A DNA stretch of 64,000 nucleotides from JANPCX01 sp966211815 (GCA_966211815.1 CBIHOD010000011.1:1-64000), one strand, 5' to 3'. Positions 35,201 to 44,758 are shown, counted from the stretch's first letter. A program made the numbers and translations. The notes: generated from the sequence alone by a model not told the origin.

Positions 35201-36724
35201 ATGACCAGCTCAAAATCCGCTTCCACAGCCCATCAAGACCCCAACCTGGCGGGGTTGATCGAGGTTGAACGCCTCATCAACGCAGGCCGGCTGCAACAAG
35301 CCGCCGGGCTGTTGAACCAGCTGCAGACGCGCGTCATCGGCGATCCGCGGGTCTACATGATGGGCACGCAGCTGGCCGAAGCGGCCGGCCAACCCGCCGG
35401 GGCGCTGAAAGCCGCGCGGCACGCGGTGAAGGTCGCGCCGCAGTTCGCGCCCGCCGTGCTGAACCTGGCGCTGCTGCTGGCGCGCCAGAACCAGTTCCAG
35501 GAAGCCGCCCAGGAGGCCGAGAAGGCCGTGGCCATGGCGCCGGGCGACCTGGTCACCCTGAAGGGCGCGATCGACATCGCCCACCGCGCCGGTTATGTGG
35601 AGCTGGCGTTGAAATTCCTGCCGAAAGCGATCGAGCTGTCGGCGCCGAACAACCGTCTCTACAAACGCCAGATGGCGCACGACCTGGCCGCCCTCGGCCG
35701 CAACGCCGAAGCCATCCCGCTGTTCGACGAGCTGCTGCAAGCCGACGCCAAGGACGCGTCTTCGCTGCAGGGCCGCGCCAACGCCGCGCTGGCCGAGGGC
35801 GACAGCGCGGCCGCCCAGCGCGACTGGGACGCGCTGGTGGCCCTGGACCCCGCCAACGAGGAGTACAAATTCCACCGCGAAGTCGCCTACGGCCGCACGC
35901 CGGCGACGCTGCCCGACAGCGTGCCACGCGCGCTGTTCGACGACATGGCCGGCGTCTTCGACGCCCACCTGGTGAAGAACCTGGGCTACCAGCTGCCCAG
36001 GCAAGTGGCCGAATGGGCGTTGAAGAAGCACCCGACGCGGGAGTTCAACGTGCTGGACCTGGGTTGCGGCACCGGCCTGCTCGGCGCCTGCCTCGGCCCG
36101 CTCAACGGCTACATCATCGGCGTCGACCTGTCGACCAAGATGATCGAGCAGGCGGCCCGCCACAACGTCTACTACCGTTTCCACCAGGTCGGCGTGCTCG
36201 ACGCGCTGAAAGGAACGCCGGAGAACCTGTACGAACTGGTGGCGGCGCTGGACGTCTTCACCTACATCGGCGATTTGGGCCAGGCGGTGGCCGACGCGCA
36301 CCGCGTCGCCAAGCCCGGCGGCCACTTCGTCTTCTCCTGCGAACGCGCCCAGGAAACCGAAGCCGACTGGCTGCTGCGCCCGACCCAGCGCTACGCCCAC
36401 AAGCAAAGCCACATCGAAGCCCTGTGCAAGGCCGCGGGCTTCGCCGAGGTGGCGGTGCAGGACACCACCATCCGCCAGGAAGGCGACCAGCCGGTCAATG
36501 GTTTCCTCGTCATCGCGCGCAAGGCGGCCGAAGGCGAGGCCGTGGAAACCGCCGCGCCCGCCGCCGCGGCCAAGAAACCCGTCGCCAGGAAGAAGGCAGC
36601 CGCCAAAACCGCCGAGGCGCCGGCTGAAGACAACGCCGCGCCGACGGCCGAAGAGGCCAAGCCGAAAGCTGTCCGCAAGCCCCGCACCGCGAAGAAGAAG
36701 GCGGAAGACGGCAGCGAGGACTGA
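35201..36724 (+). CDS. TPR-containing class I methyltransferase with basic Ala/Lys tail
   Basis: This 507-residue protein has three parts. Residues about 15-240 are tetratricopeptide-like helical repeats (AGRLQQAAGLLNQLQ, PAVLNLALLLARQNQF). Residues about 245-435 form a SAM-dependent methyltransferase with LDLGCGTGLLG (285-295) and GVDLSTKMIEQA. The last 57 residues are Ala/Lys/Pro-rich and basic (AAAKKPVARKKAAAK, KPRTAKKKAE), like bacterial histone-H1-like tails. The substrate is unknown; the TPRs suggest a protein target and the tail suggests binding to nucleic acid or to an acidic partner. The ATG at 35201 was preferred; upstream alternatives add only a short basic leader. Confidence 0.75.
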   Translation: MTSSKSASTAHQDPNLAGLIEVERLINAGRLQQAAGLLNQLQTRVIGDPRVYMMGTQLAEAAGQPAGALKAARHAVKVAPQFAPAVLNLALLLARQNQFQEAAQEAEKAVAMAPGDLVTLKGAIDIAHRAGYVELALKFLPKAIELSAPNNRLYKRQMAHDLAALGRNAEAIPLFDELLQADAKDASSLQGRANAALAEGDSAAAQRDWDALVALDPANEEYKFHREVAYGRTPATLPDSVPRALFDDMAGVFDAHLVKNLGYQLPRQVAEWALKKHPTREFNVLDLGCGTGLLGACLGPLNGYIIGVDLSTKMIEQAARHNVYYRFHQVGVLDALKGTPENLYELVAALDVFTYIGDLGQAVADAHRVAKPGGHFVFSCERAQETEADWLLRPTQRYAHKQSHIEALCKAAGFAEVAVQDTTIRQEGDQPVNGFLVIARKAAEGEAVETAAPAAAAKKPVARKKAAAKTAEAPAEDNAAPTAEEAKPKAVRKPRTAKKKAEDGSED

Positions 36725-36770
36725 GGACGGCCGGCCCTTCGCGGCGCCGCCGCCGATGGGCTGGAAAGCG

Positions 36771-36798
36771 AAGGGCGTCCGCGGACGCCCTTTTTTTT
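36771..36798 (+). terminator. Intrinsic terminator after the TPR-methyltransferase gene
   Basis: A 10-bp stem (AAGGGCGTCC and GGACGCCCTT around a GC turn, 36771-36792) runs into eight Ts. It lies between convergent genes, 47 bp after the plus-strand stop. Confidence 0.88.
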
Positions 36799-36824
36799 CG
36801 TCGCGCGGACCCGGCGCCGGCCGG

Positions 36825-38165
36825 TCACTCCAGCTTCGTCGTCCTGAACTCGGCGCCCGTGTCCGGCCCGCGGTTGCGGTTGCGGCGCTCCCAGCCGAAG
36901 AACTTCACCACCTCGTCGCGGCGACCCATGGTGTCGGTCTCCCCCAGCGCAAGCAGCTCCTGCGTGTAGGGCGCCTCGAACAACAGGTAGCTCGCCAGCG
37001 CGGCGCCGCGCGCCGCGCGGCCTTCGCCCGAGACGCCGACGCCGCGCAGCAGCGCCCTCACCGCGGGAGGCAGCGCGTGCAGGTGGCGGGCGGCGATGTC
37101 GTCCAGCCGCTGGCTGGGCGCGATGACCAGCACTTCGATCGGCTTGAGGTGACTGCGGGCGCGGATCTCCGGCGGCAGCATGGCCAGCGTGTTGTTGATG
37201 CGCTGCAGGCGCTCGACGTCCACCGCCAGGGCATCCAGGAAGATGCTCGACAGCGCGTGGCCCGCGATCTGCGCCAGGTTGGGGTATTCGTCGCTGCCCG
37301 AGCGCCCCTCGGGCTGCGGCACCGTCGGCTCGTGCATGCGGCCCGCCCCGACCACCAGGATGCGCTCGGCGCCCAGGTGCACCGCGGGGGAGATCGGCGC
37401 CGATTGGCGCATCGAACCGTCGCCGAAATATTCGGAGCGCCCATGGATCGGCAAAGCGGTGGCCGGGAAGACGAAGGGGATCGCGGCCGACGCCAGCAGG
37501 TGTTCGATGGTGATCGCGTCGGGCACCGCCAGCCGCTGCGAACGGGTCCAGGGCTCGATCGGTTCGACCGCGTCGTAGAAGGTCACGTGCTGGCCCGAGC
37601 CGTAGCTCGACGCCGTCACGGCCAGGGCGTGGAGGTGGCCCCCGCGCATCAGGTCGGGCAGCCGGTGCACCGGCACCAGCTTGCCGAGCAATTCGCGCAG
37701 CGGGCTGTTGTCCAGCAGCGACTTCGGCCGGGCCTTGCGCCAGCGCGCCACCATCCAACCGATCGACATCATCGTGAGCCAGCGCGCGCCGGTGCGCACC
37801 ACGCCAAGGGAATCCGACAGGTAGACCTGGTCGGCGTGGAAGTTGCGCCAGACGTCGACGAGCCCCTGCACCGAGGCCTCGAAGAAATCGGCGTTGCAGG
37901 CCAGCGACGCGGCGTTGATGGCGCCCGCCGACGTGCCGGCGATGACGGGGAATGGATTGCGGTCGGGGGCGTTGCAGTCGCGGCGAATCTTGTCGATGGC
38001 CTTGAGCACGCCGACCTGGTAGGCGGCCCGCGCGCCGCCGCCGGTGAGGATCAGGCCGGTGCGCCGGCCGGACGATGGCGCGGGCGCCGCCGCGGCGGTG
38101 GTGGATGCCGCCGCGGCGGCGACGCTGGCGACGGCGGACGCGGAAAGGGAAGGCGCGGGATCCAT
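36825..38165 (-). CDS. Patatin-like phospholipase
   Basis: This 446-residue hydrolase has the patatin core: oxyanion loop TGGGARAAYQVGVLKAI (41-57), nucleophile Ser79 in GTSAG, and the Asp of the dyad in FGDGSMRQSAP. The first 33 residues are Ala-rich low complexity, not a clear signal peptide. It probably acts on membrane phospholipids or acyl esters in the cytoplasm or at the inner face. Length is usual for the bacterial family. It is transcribed on the same strand as dnaE, 293 bp downstream of it across a hairpin-repeat region. Confidence 0.88.
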   Translation of the reverse strand: MDPAPSLSASAVASVAAAAASTTAAAAPAPSSGRRTGLILTGGGARAAYQVGVLKAIDKIRRDCNAPDRNPFPVIAGTSAGAINAASLACNADFFEASVQGLVDVWRNFHADQVYLSDSLGVVRTGARWLTMMSIGWMVARWRKARPKSLLDNSPLRELLGKLVPVHRLPDLMRGGHLHALAVTASSYGSGQHVTFYDAVEPIEPWTRSQRLAVPDAITIEHLLASAAIPFVFPATALPIHGRSEYFGDGSMRQSAPISPAVHLGAERILVVGAGRMHEPTVPQPEGRSGSDEYPNLAQIAGHALSSIFLDALAVDVERLQRINNTLAMLPPEIRARSHLKPIEVLVIAPSQRLDDIAARHLHALPPAVRALLRGVGVSGEGRAARGAALASYLLFEAPYTQELLALGETDTMGRRDEVVKFFGWERRNRNRGPDTGAEFRTTKLE

Positions 38166-38400
38166 TCAAAGATTATTCAATGAAGGTCCCGCCGCCGGTA
38201 TGGTGAGTACCCGCCCACGGACGGTCGATTTCCGCGGATCCGCAGGCGCTTCGGCCCTGTCCGGCGAACGGGACGAGAGACGTCGCCGGCGTAGTTGTCC
38301 GCCAACGCCCCTCGCCCCGTCCTCTCCCTCTCCCCGTGCCGGCGGCGAGGGGAGCCCGTTCGCCCCCTCCCGCTCGCGGCGGCGTGAGAAAAGTTCTGCC

Positions 38401-38432
38401 CCCTCTCCCGCTCGCGGGAGAGGGTTGGGGTG
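38401..38432. repeat. REP-like hairpin repeat
   Basis: A perfect 10-bp stem (CCCTCTCCCG, CTCG loop, CGGGAGAGGG; 38401-38424) is followed by TTGGGGTGAAGG. A related copy is near 53411. The 70 bp on its left (38330-38400) hold imperfect relatives of the same C/G-rich hairpin. It lies just past the dnaE stop on the minus strand and may help end that transcript. Confidence 0.75.
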
Positions 38433-38458
38433 AAGGTCTGGGCGACCTCTGTTTGTGG

Positions 38459-41400
38459 TCAGTCGTAGACGATCTGCATCTGCCCGGCCCGGACGGCCGA
38501 CCCCAGGAAAGCCAGGGCGGCGTCGCTCGGATAGAAGCGCGCGTCCTCGCCCAGGTCCAGCTCGGCGACCGCCTTCGGACGGGTGAGCTTCAACCGCAGG
38601 CCCAGGCCCTGCGAAACGTCGCCCTGCTCGGTGCTGACGCGCTTGGCCGGGTGGTCCCTCAGCAAGTCGGCCAGCGGCGGCGCGCCGTCGTCGCCCACGG
38701 CGAGCTGCAGGTATTTGCCGAAGCGGCAACGGGCGGTGGGCAGGTCCCAGAGCTGGGTGACGTTCAGGCGCACGCCGCCCGAGAACCGGTCCGGCTGCAC
38801 CTTGCCCTGGGCGATGACGAGTTCGTCGTCCTTGAGCAGTTCCTTGCTGGCGTTGAGCAGGTCTTCGCTGACGACCGCCTCGATCTGCTCGCTCTTGTCG
38901 TCGAGCTTGAAGATGGCCACGCGGCCGCGCTGGCCGTTGATGACGCGCAAGTCGCCGACGATGCCGGCCAGCAGCTGCGGCTCCCGGCTGTCGATCAGGT
39001 CGGCGATCTTGCGCTTGACGAAGCGGCGGACCTCCGCGGCGCTTTCGTCGAACATGTGGCCCGACAAGTAGAAGCCCAGCGCGGCCTTCTCGTGGGTGAG
39101 GCGCTCCTTGATGCTCCAGGGCGGCACCGCCACCAGCTCGGGTTCCTGGTGCGAAGCGCCGTGGGCGTCATCGCCGAAATCGAAGAGCCCGCCCTGGTCC
39201 GCGTGGGCCGCCTGGCTGTCGCCGTATTCGAAGGCCAGGCCGATGCTGGCCACCAGCTGCGAGCGCTCGGGGTGGAGCGTGTCGAACGCGCCCGCCTTGA
39301 TCAGCGCCTCGACCGAGCGCTTGTTGATGCGGCCGCGGTCGACGCGGGCGCAGAAGTCGAACAGCGACTTGAACGGCCCGTCCTTCTCGCGCGCCGCGAC
39401 GATGGCCTCGACCGCGCTCTGGCCGGTGCCCTTGACCGCCCCCAGGCCGTAGCGCACCACGCCGTCGGCCACCGGGTGGAAGAACACCGTGCCGGTGTTG
39501 ATGTTGGGCGGCTCGAACTTCTGGCCGAGGGCGACGGCGTCGTCGTGGAAGACCTTGAGCTTGTCGGTGTCGTCGAGCGCGACGCTCATGTTGGCCGCCG
39601 TGAATTCGGCCGGGTAGTGCACCTTGAGCCAGGCCGTCTGGTAGGCCAGCAGCGCATAGGCGGCGGCGTGCGACTTGTTGAAGCCGTAGCCCGCGAACTT
39701 CTCCATCAGGTCGAAGATCTCGTTGGCCTTGGGCTCGGGGATGCCGTTCTTGGCGGCGCCCTCGGCGAAGGTGGCGCGGTGGGCCACCATCTCCTCGAGC
39801 TTCTTCTTGCCCATGGCGCGGCGCAGCAGGTCGGCGCCGCCGAGCGAGTAGCCGCCCAGGCGCTGCGCCACCTGCATCACCTGCTCCTGGTAGACCATGA
39901 TCCCGTAGGTCTCCTCCAGCACCTCGCGCATCAGCGGGTGCGGGTATTCCACTTCCTCGCGGCCGTGCTTGCGGGCGCAGAAGGTCGGGATCAGGTCCAT
40001 CGGTCCCGGCCGGTACAGCGCCACCAGCGCGATGATGTCCTCGAAGACGCTGGGCTTGGCGTCCTTCAGCATGCGCTGCATGCCGGAGCTTTCGAGCTGG
40101 AACACGGCGACGGTCTTGCCTTCGCTCATCAGCCGGTAGGCCGGCTTGTCGTCCAGCGGGATGTTCTCCAGCAGGAAGTCCTTCTGGTCGGGGTGGCGGG
40201 CGCGGATGAAGTCCTTGGCCATCTCCAGGATGGTCAGCGTGGCCAGGCCGAGGAAGTCGAACTTCACCAGGCCGATGGCCTCGACGTCGTCCTTGTCGAA
40301 CTGGCTCACCGCGCTGTCGCTGCCGGGCTGCATGTACAGGGGGCAGAAGTCGGTGATCTTGCCCGGCGCGATCAGCACGCCGCCGGCGTGCATGCCGATG
40401 TTGCGGGTGACGCCCTCCAGGCTCATCGCCAGCTTCAGGAGCTCGGCGACCTCTTCTTCGTTCTTCTCGCGCTCGTCGATCTCGGGCGATTCCTTGCGGG
40501 CGTAGATGACGCCGGAGTCGGGGTTGTCGGGCACGCGCGCCAGCGTGACCGACTTGCCCGGCGGCGCCGGCACCAGCTTGGCGATGCCGTCGACGTGGCC
40601 GTAGCCCATGCCCAGCACCCGGCCGACGTCGCGCAGCGCCGCCTTGGCGGCCATGGTGCCGAAGGTGGCGATCTGGCTCACCGCGTCGCGGCCGTACTTC
40701 TGCTTGACGTAGTCGATCACCCGGTCGCGGTTGGACTGGCAGAAGTCGATGTCGAAGTCGGGCATCGACACCCGTTCCGGGTTGAGGAAGCGCTCGAACA
40801 GCAGGTTGTAGCGCAGCGGGTCCAGGTCGGTGATCTTCAGCGCGTAGGCCACGAGCGAGCCCGCCCCCGAACCCCGGCCCGGGCCCACCGGGCAGCCGTT
40901 CTGCTTGGCCCAGTTGATGAAGTCGGCCACGATCAGGAAGTACCCGGGGAAGCCCATCTTCAGGATCGTGCTGATCTCGAAGTCCAGCCGCTCCACGTAG
41001 CGCGGCATCTGGCGCTCGCGCTCGGCCTCGTCCGGGAAGAGCACCGCCATGCGTTCCGCCAGGCCTTCGTGCGAAGCCAGGCGGAAGTAGTCGGCCATCG
41101 GCATCGGCGCGCCGTCCTGGCCGGCCGGCGTGGCGAAGTCGGGCAGCCGGGGCTGGCCCAGCACCAGGGTCAGGCTGCAGCGCTTGGCGATCTCCACCGT
41201 GTTGGCGACGGCGCTGGGGATGTCGGCGAAGAGCGCTTCCATCTGCGCCTGGGTCTTGAAATACTGCTCGGTGGAAAAACGCTTGACGCGCTTCGGGTTG
41301 GTGAGCGTCTCGCCCTCGGCGACGCAGACCCGCGCCTCGTGCGCCTCGAAATCGCCCGGCCCGGCGAACTGGACGGGATGGGTGGCCACCACCGGCAGCT

Positions 41401-41968
41401 GCAGCGCCGCGGCGAGCTTGACCGCCGCGCGCACATGGGCCTCCTGGCCCGGCAACCCGGCGCGCTGCAGTTCGAGGTAGAAGCGCCGCGGGAAGAGCTG
41501 CGAAAGCCTCTGGGCGACGGCCTGCGCGCGGTCGGTGTCGCGCGCCAGCAAGGCCTGGCCGACAGCGCCCATGTCGGCGCCCGACAGGGCGATCAAACCT
41601 TCGCCGAATGGCGCCAGCCAGTCCCATTCGACCCAGGCGTGGGAACGCTGCTGGTTGGACAGCCAGGCGCGCGAGAGCAGTTCGCACAGGTTGAGGTAGC
41701 CCTGCTTGTGCTGGGCCAGCAGCAGCAGGCGCGAGGGCTGCTTCTCGCCGCCTTGCGGCTGCAGCCAGACGTCCGCGCCGAGCAGCGGCTTGACACCGGC
41801 CTTGCGCGCCTTGCCGTAGAACTTCACGCCCCCGAAGAGGTTGCCCAAGTCGGTGATGGCCAGCGCCGCCTGGCCGTCCTTGGCCGCCAGGGAGACCGCC
41901 TCGTCGACGCGCAAGGTGCCGTCGACCACTGAAAACTCGGAATGCAGACGCAGGTGAACAAAGGCCAT
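38459..41968 (-). CDS. dnaE: DNA polymerase III subunit alpha
   Basis: This 1169-residue protein is the replicative polymerase. It has an N-terminal PHP domain (HLRLHSEFSVVDGTLRVDEA), then the polymerase core with VGPGRGSGAGS (361-371) and the catalytic aspartates in SMPDFDIDF (404 and 406), FNKSHAAAYALLAYQTAWLK in the fingers, and a helix-hairpin-helix, OB and tau-binding C-terminus. The length matches the E. coli DnaE class. The ATG at 41968 begins directly with the PHP domain. It is divergent from trhO. Confidence 0.97.
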   Translation of the reverse strand: MAFVHLRLHSEFSVVDGTLRVDEAVSLAAKDGQAALAITDLGNLFGGVKFYGKARKAGVKPLLGADVWLQPQGGEKQPSRLLLLAQHKQGYLNLCELLSRAWLSNQQRSHAWVEWDWLAPFGEGLIALSGADMGAVGQALLARDTDRAQAVAQRLSQLFPRRFYLELQRAGLPGQEAHVRAAVKLAAALQLPVVATHPVQFAGPGDFEAHEARVCVAEGETLTNPKRVKRFSTEQYFKTQAQMEALFADIPSAVANTVEIAKRCSLTLVLGQPRLPDFATPAGQDGAPMPMADYFRLASHEGLAERMAVLFPDEAERERQMPRYVERLDFEISTILKMGFPGYFLIVADFINWAKQNGCPVGPGRGSGAGSLVAYALKITDLDPLRYNLLFERFLNPERVSMPDFDIDFCQSNRDRVIDYVKQKYGRDAVSQIATFGTMAAKAALRDVGRVLGMGYGHVDGIAKLVPAPPGKSVTLARVPDNPDSGVIYARKESPEIDEREKNEEEVAELLKLAMSLEGVTRNIGMHAGGVLIAPGKITDFCPLYMQPGSDSAVSQFDKDDVEAIGLVKFDFLGLATLTILEMAKDFIRARHPDQKDFLLENIPLDDKPAYRLMSEGKTVAVFQLESSGMQRMLKDAKPSVFEDIIALVALYRPGPMDLIPTFCARKHGREEVEYPHPLMREVLEETYGIMVYQEQVMQVAQRLGGYSLGGADLLRRAMGKKKLEEMVAHRATFAEGAAKNGIPEPKANEIFDLMEKFAGYGFNKSHAAAYALLAYQTAWLKVHYPAEFTAANMSVALDDTDKLKVFHDDAVALGQKFEPPNINTGTVFFHPVADGVVRYGLGAVKGTGQSAVEAIVAAREKDGPFKSLFDFCARVDRGRINKRSVEALIKAGAFDTLHPERSQLVASIGLAFEYGDSQAAHADQGGLFDFGDDAHGASHQEPELVAVPPWSIKERLTHEKAALGFYLSGHMFDESAAEVRRFVKRKIADLIDSREPQLLAGIVGDLRVINGQRGRVAIFKLDDKSEQIEAVVSEDLLNASKELLKDDELVIAQGKVQPDRFSGGVRLNVTQLWDLPTARCRFGKYLQLAVGDDGAPPLADLLRDHPAKRVSTEQGDVSQGLGLRLKLTRPKAVAELDLGEDARFYPSDAALAFLGSAVRAGQMQIVYD

Positions 41969-42053
41969 CCCGGCATTTTAGGGAAGCGCCCGCGCCGACC
42001 GGCACGGGCGCCGGCGCCACCGCCACGCCGGGGCGGCCTTTTAAAATCCCGGG

Positions 42054-42830
42054 GTGAACACCGTACTCAACGTCTCCGCCTACCTCTTCGTCCCGTTGGA
42101 CGACACCGCCGCCCTGCGCGAGCGCATCCACGGCCAAGCCCAGGCCCTGGGACTGCTCGGCACCGTGCTGATCGCCGAGGAAGGCATCAACCTCTTCCTC
42201 GCCGGCCCACCCGAAAAAGTGCGCGGCATGATGGACTGGCTCCGGCGGGACCCGCGCCTGGCGCCCCTGGAGGCGAAGGAAAGCGAATCCGCCGGCATGC
42301 CCTTCGGCAAGCTGCTGGTGAAGGTCAAGCCCGAGATCATCCGCATGAACCACCCGGCCATCCGGCCGGCCGCGGGCCGCGCGCCCGCCGTGGACGCCGC
42401 CACGCTGGCGCGCTGGCTCGACCAGGGCGCCGACGACGAAGGCAGGCCCGTCGTCATGCTCGACACCCGCAACGCCTTCGAGGTGGGCCACGGCCACTTC
42501 AAGGGCGCGGTGCACTGGAACATCGAGAAGTTCAGCGACTTCCCCGCCGCGGTGCTGGCCCACCGCGCCGAGCTCGCCGGCAAGACGGTGGTGAGCTACT
42601 GCACCGGTGGCATCCGCTGCGAGAAGGCGGCGATCTTCATGGCCGAGGCCGGCGTGCCCCACGTGCTGCAGCTCGACGGCGGCATCCTCAAGTACTTCGA
42701 ATCGCAGGGCGGCCGGCACTACACCGGCGACTGCTTCGTCTTCGACGGGCGCCGCGCGGTCGACTCGCGGTTGGCGGTCAGCGGGGGCGACGGCGCGGAC
42801 GCGGCCGGCGGACCCGCGCGCCGCGGCTGA
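42054..42830 (+). CDS. trhO: tRNA uridine(34) hydroxylase (rhodanese-like)
   Basis: This 258-residue protein belongs to the YceA/TrhO family, which hydroxylates uridine-34 of certain tRNAs on the way to (c)mo5U. An N-terminal acylphosphatase-like domain contains GTVLIAEEGINLFLAG; the rhodanese domain contains MLDTRNAFEVGHGHFKGAVHW and the active Cys183 in YCTGGIRCEKAA. The start is a GTG at 42054, the first in-frame start that keeps the whole N-terminal domain. The last 25 residues are Gly/Ala/Arg-rich and not conserved. Confidence 0.9.
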   Translation: MNTVLNVSAYLFVPLDDTAALRERIHGQAQALGLLGTVLIAEEGINLFLAGPPEKVRGMMDWLRRDPRLAPLEAKESESAGMPFGKLLVKVKPEIIRMNHPAIRPAAGRAPAVDAATLARWLDQGADDEGRPVVMLDTRNAFEVGHGHFKGAVHWNIEKFSDFPAAVLAHRAELAGKTVVSYCTGGIRCEKAAIFMAEAGVPHVLQLDGGILKYFESQGGRHYTGDCFVFDGRRAVDSRLAVSGGDGADAAGGPARRG

Positions 42831-42851
42831 AGCGCCGCGCCCGCCGCCGGC

Positions 42852-43628
42852 TCACTCGCCGGGGCCGCGCGGCGCGTCCACCCGGATGGTCGCGGCCGGC
42901 CGGCCGATGCTGACGTCCGGGAAGCCGTCCAGCACCGCCAGCACCTCGGAATGGAATTCCCGGCGGTACAGGATGTTCACCACCGTCAGCGTCCCCAGCA
43001 TGAAGACCCAGGGCGAGAAGAACCAGGCCATGACGGCGAAGGCGAAGTAGTAGCCCCGCAAGCCGTCGTTGAAAGTCTCGGCGGCCAGGCTGACGATGCT
43101 GCCTGCCTTGGCGGCGAAGGCCTCGCGCGACAGCCCCAGCGCTTCGAACTGCCCGGCCTCGGGCGCCGAGGCCACCATCAGCGCGCCGAAGGTGTACTGC
43201 CGCATCGACCAGGTGAATCGGAAGAAGGTGTAGACGAAGATCACCAGCAGCACCAGGATCTTCATGTCGAAGACCAGGTTGGAGGTGCGCGCCGCGAAGG
43301 GGATCTCCCGCACCAGCTCGGTGGCCTTGTCGGTGATGCCCAGCACCGCCACCAGGCCGCCGATGATCAGGATGGTGGTGGACGCGAAGAAGGACGGGCT
43401 GGTGGACAGGTTCTGCACCACCACGCCGTCGACCACGCGGACTTCCCGGTAGGTGGTCTGCAGCATCCACTGGTGGCGGATTCGGTTGGTGCTGGCCAGG
43501 ATCGACGGGCGGGTGCCCGCACGTCGCCGCGCGAACCACGCGTAGCCGGCCCAGCCGCCGACAAACACCAGCAGGGCCAGCCAGTCGATCAGCGGCAGGA
43601 CGTTGAAGAGGAGGACGAGGGTGTTCAT
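42852..43628 (-). CDS. DUF599 family membrane protein
   Basis: This 258-residue integral membrane protein fits DUF599: an N-terminal helix (VLPLIDWLALLVFVGGWAGYAWF), RIRHQWMLQTTYREVRVVDG, then three more hydrophobic regions (STTILIIGGLVAVLGI, KILVLLVIFVYTFFRF, YYFAFAVMAWFFSPWVFML). The function of the family is unknown. It stands alone between convergent trhO and a divergently oriented Cache-like gene. Confidence 0.82.
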   Translation of the reverse strand: MNTLVLLFNVLPLIDWLALLVFVGGWAGYAWFARRRAGTRPSILASTNRIRHQWMLQTTYREVRVVDGVVVQNLSTSPSFFASTTILIIGGLVAVLGITDKATELVREIPFAARTSNLVFDMKILVLLVIFVYTFFRFTWSMRQYTFGALMVASAPEAGQFEALGLSREAFAAKAGSIVSLAAETFNDGLRGYYFAFAVMAWFFSPWVFMLGTLTVVNILYRREFHSEVLAVLDGFPDVSIGRPAATIRVDAPRGPGE

Positions 43629-43801
43629 GCAGGGACTTTAGCAAGCCCCGTGCCGGGATGCGGCGCCCAAAGTCCGCCTGCGCGGGCAAGGCTGCTCAAG
43701 TCCTCGCGCGATGCGTCGATACCAGGGAAACCACCCATCTCGCCCGCGGACCGCGCGCTCCAACGCTCGGGCCCCGGCTTCACTTTGGCACCGGAGAATC
43801 C

Positions 43802-44257
43802 ATGAACAAGCCTGCATTGCGTCGCACCCTGGCCGCCACACTGGCCGGACTTCTCGCTTTCAATGCCCATGCCGGCAATGCCACGCCGGACGAGGCCGTC
43901 GCCATGGTCAAGAGCGGCGTCGCCGCCATCAAAACCAACAAGGAGATGGCGTTCGCGGAAATCACCGGGAAGCACCAGAAATACATCGACCGCGACCTGT
44001 ACCTCACCGTCTGGGCGCTCGACGGCATGGTGCGCGCCCACGGCGCCAACCCCAAGATGGTGGGACGCAACCTGATCGGGCTGACGGACATCGACGGCAA
44101 GAAATTCATCGCCGAACGAATGGCTCTGGCCAAGGCGAGCGAATCGTTCTGGCAGGACTACCAGTTCCGCAACCCGGCGTCCGGCAAGATTGAGCCCAAG
44201 CGCATGTACTGCGAGCGTCTCGACGACATGGTCGTCTGCGGCGGCGTCTACAAATGA
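43802..44257 (+). CDS. Secreted single Cache-domain (sCache-like) protein
   Basis: This 151-residue protein has a signal peptide (MNKPALRRTLAATLAGLLAFNAHAG) and then one small Cache-type sensing domain: AMVKSGVAAIKTN, DLYLTVWALDGMVRAHGANPKMVGRNLIGLTDIDGKKFIAE, FWQDYQFRNPASGKIEPKRMYCERLDD. Such domains usually form the periplasmic part of chemoreceptors or kinases; here it is free in the periplasm with no output domain and would need a partner. Two C-terminal cysteines (YCER, VVCGG) could form a disulfide. Confidence 0.8.
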   Translation: MNKPALRRTLAATLAGLLAFNAHAGNATPDEAVAMVKSGVAAIKTNKEMAFAEITGKHQKYIDRDLYLTVWALDGMVRAHGANPKMVGRNLIGLTDIDGKKFIAERMALAKASESFWQDYQFRNPASGKIEPKRMYCERLDDMVVCGGVYK

Positions 44258-44260
44258 AAA

Positions 44261-44292
44261 AGCGGCCGACGCCCAAGGGGGCGCCGGCCGCT
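44261..44292 (-). terminator. Intrinsic terminator downstream of the DoxX gene
   Basis: A 14-bp stem with one mismatch (AGCGGCCGACGCCC and GGGCGCCGGCCGCT around AAGG) is followed on the minus strand by TTTTTC. It serves the doxX operon and partly the convergent Cache-like gene. Confidence 0.8.
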
Positions 44293-44329
44293 CCGCAACG
44301 CGCGGTGGACTTCTTGGCCAGCCGCGCGG

Positions 44330-44758
44330 TCAGGCCCCGCGGCCGCGCCCGTCCAGGCTGAACGCGCCCGCCCCGAAGGCCGCCACCATCAGCATGCCGC
44401 CGGCCACGGAGATGTTCTTCCAGAACATCAGCGTCTGCGTGCCCTGCATGTCGGCCGGCATGGCCCAGTAGTTGTGGAAGATGAACGAGGCGATCAGCGT
44501 GAAACCCGCCAGCGCCAGGCCCGCCCAGCGCGTCTTCCAGCCCACGATCAGCGCCACGCTGCCCACCACTTCGACCAGGATCGTGCCCACGGCCAGCAGG
44601 GAGGCCGCCGGCAGCCCTTTGGAGGCGATGTAGCCCACAGTGCCTTCGAAGCCGCCGATCTTCTTGAGGCCGGCGGTCAGGAACATCAAGGCCAGCAGGA
44701 TGCGGCCTGCCAGGGCCAGGGCGTCGTTCGCGGCGGAGGAAGGGGTGTTCTGGTTCAT
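44330..44758 (-). CDS. DoxX family membrane protein
   Basis: This 142-residue protein has four hydrophobic helices (LALAGRILLALMFLTAGLKKI, SLLAVGTILVEVVGSVALIVGW, WAGLALAGFTLIASFIFHNYW, VAGGMLMVAAFGAGAF), the DoxX/SURF4-like pattern. Members appear with pirins and with thiol-redox proteins and may support quinone or redox handling in the membrane. It follows two pirin genes on the same strand, with a 106-bp gap and a terminator after it. Confidence 0.88.
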   Translation of the reverse strand: MNQNTPSSAANDALALAGRILLALMFLTAGLKKIGGFEGTVGYIASKGLPAASLLAVGTILVEVVGSVALIVGWKTRWAGLALAGFTLIASFIFHNYWAMPADMQGTQTLMFWKNISVAGGMLMVAAFGAGAFSLDGRGRGA

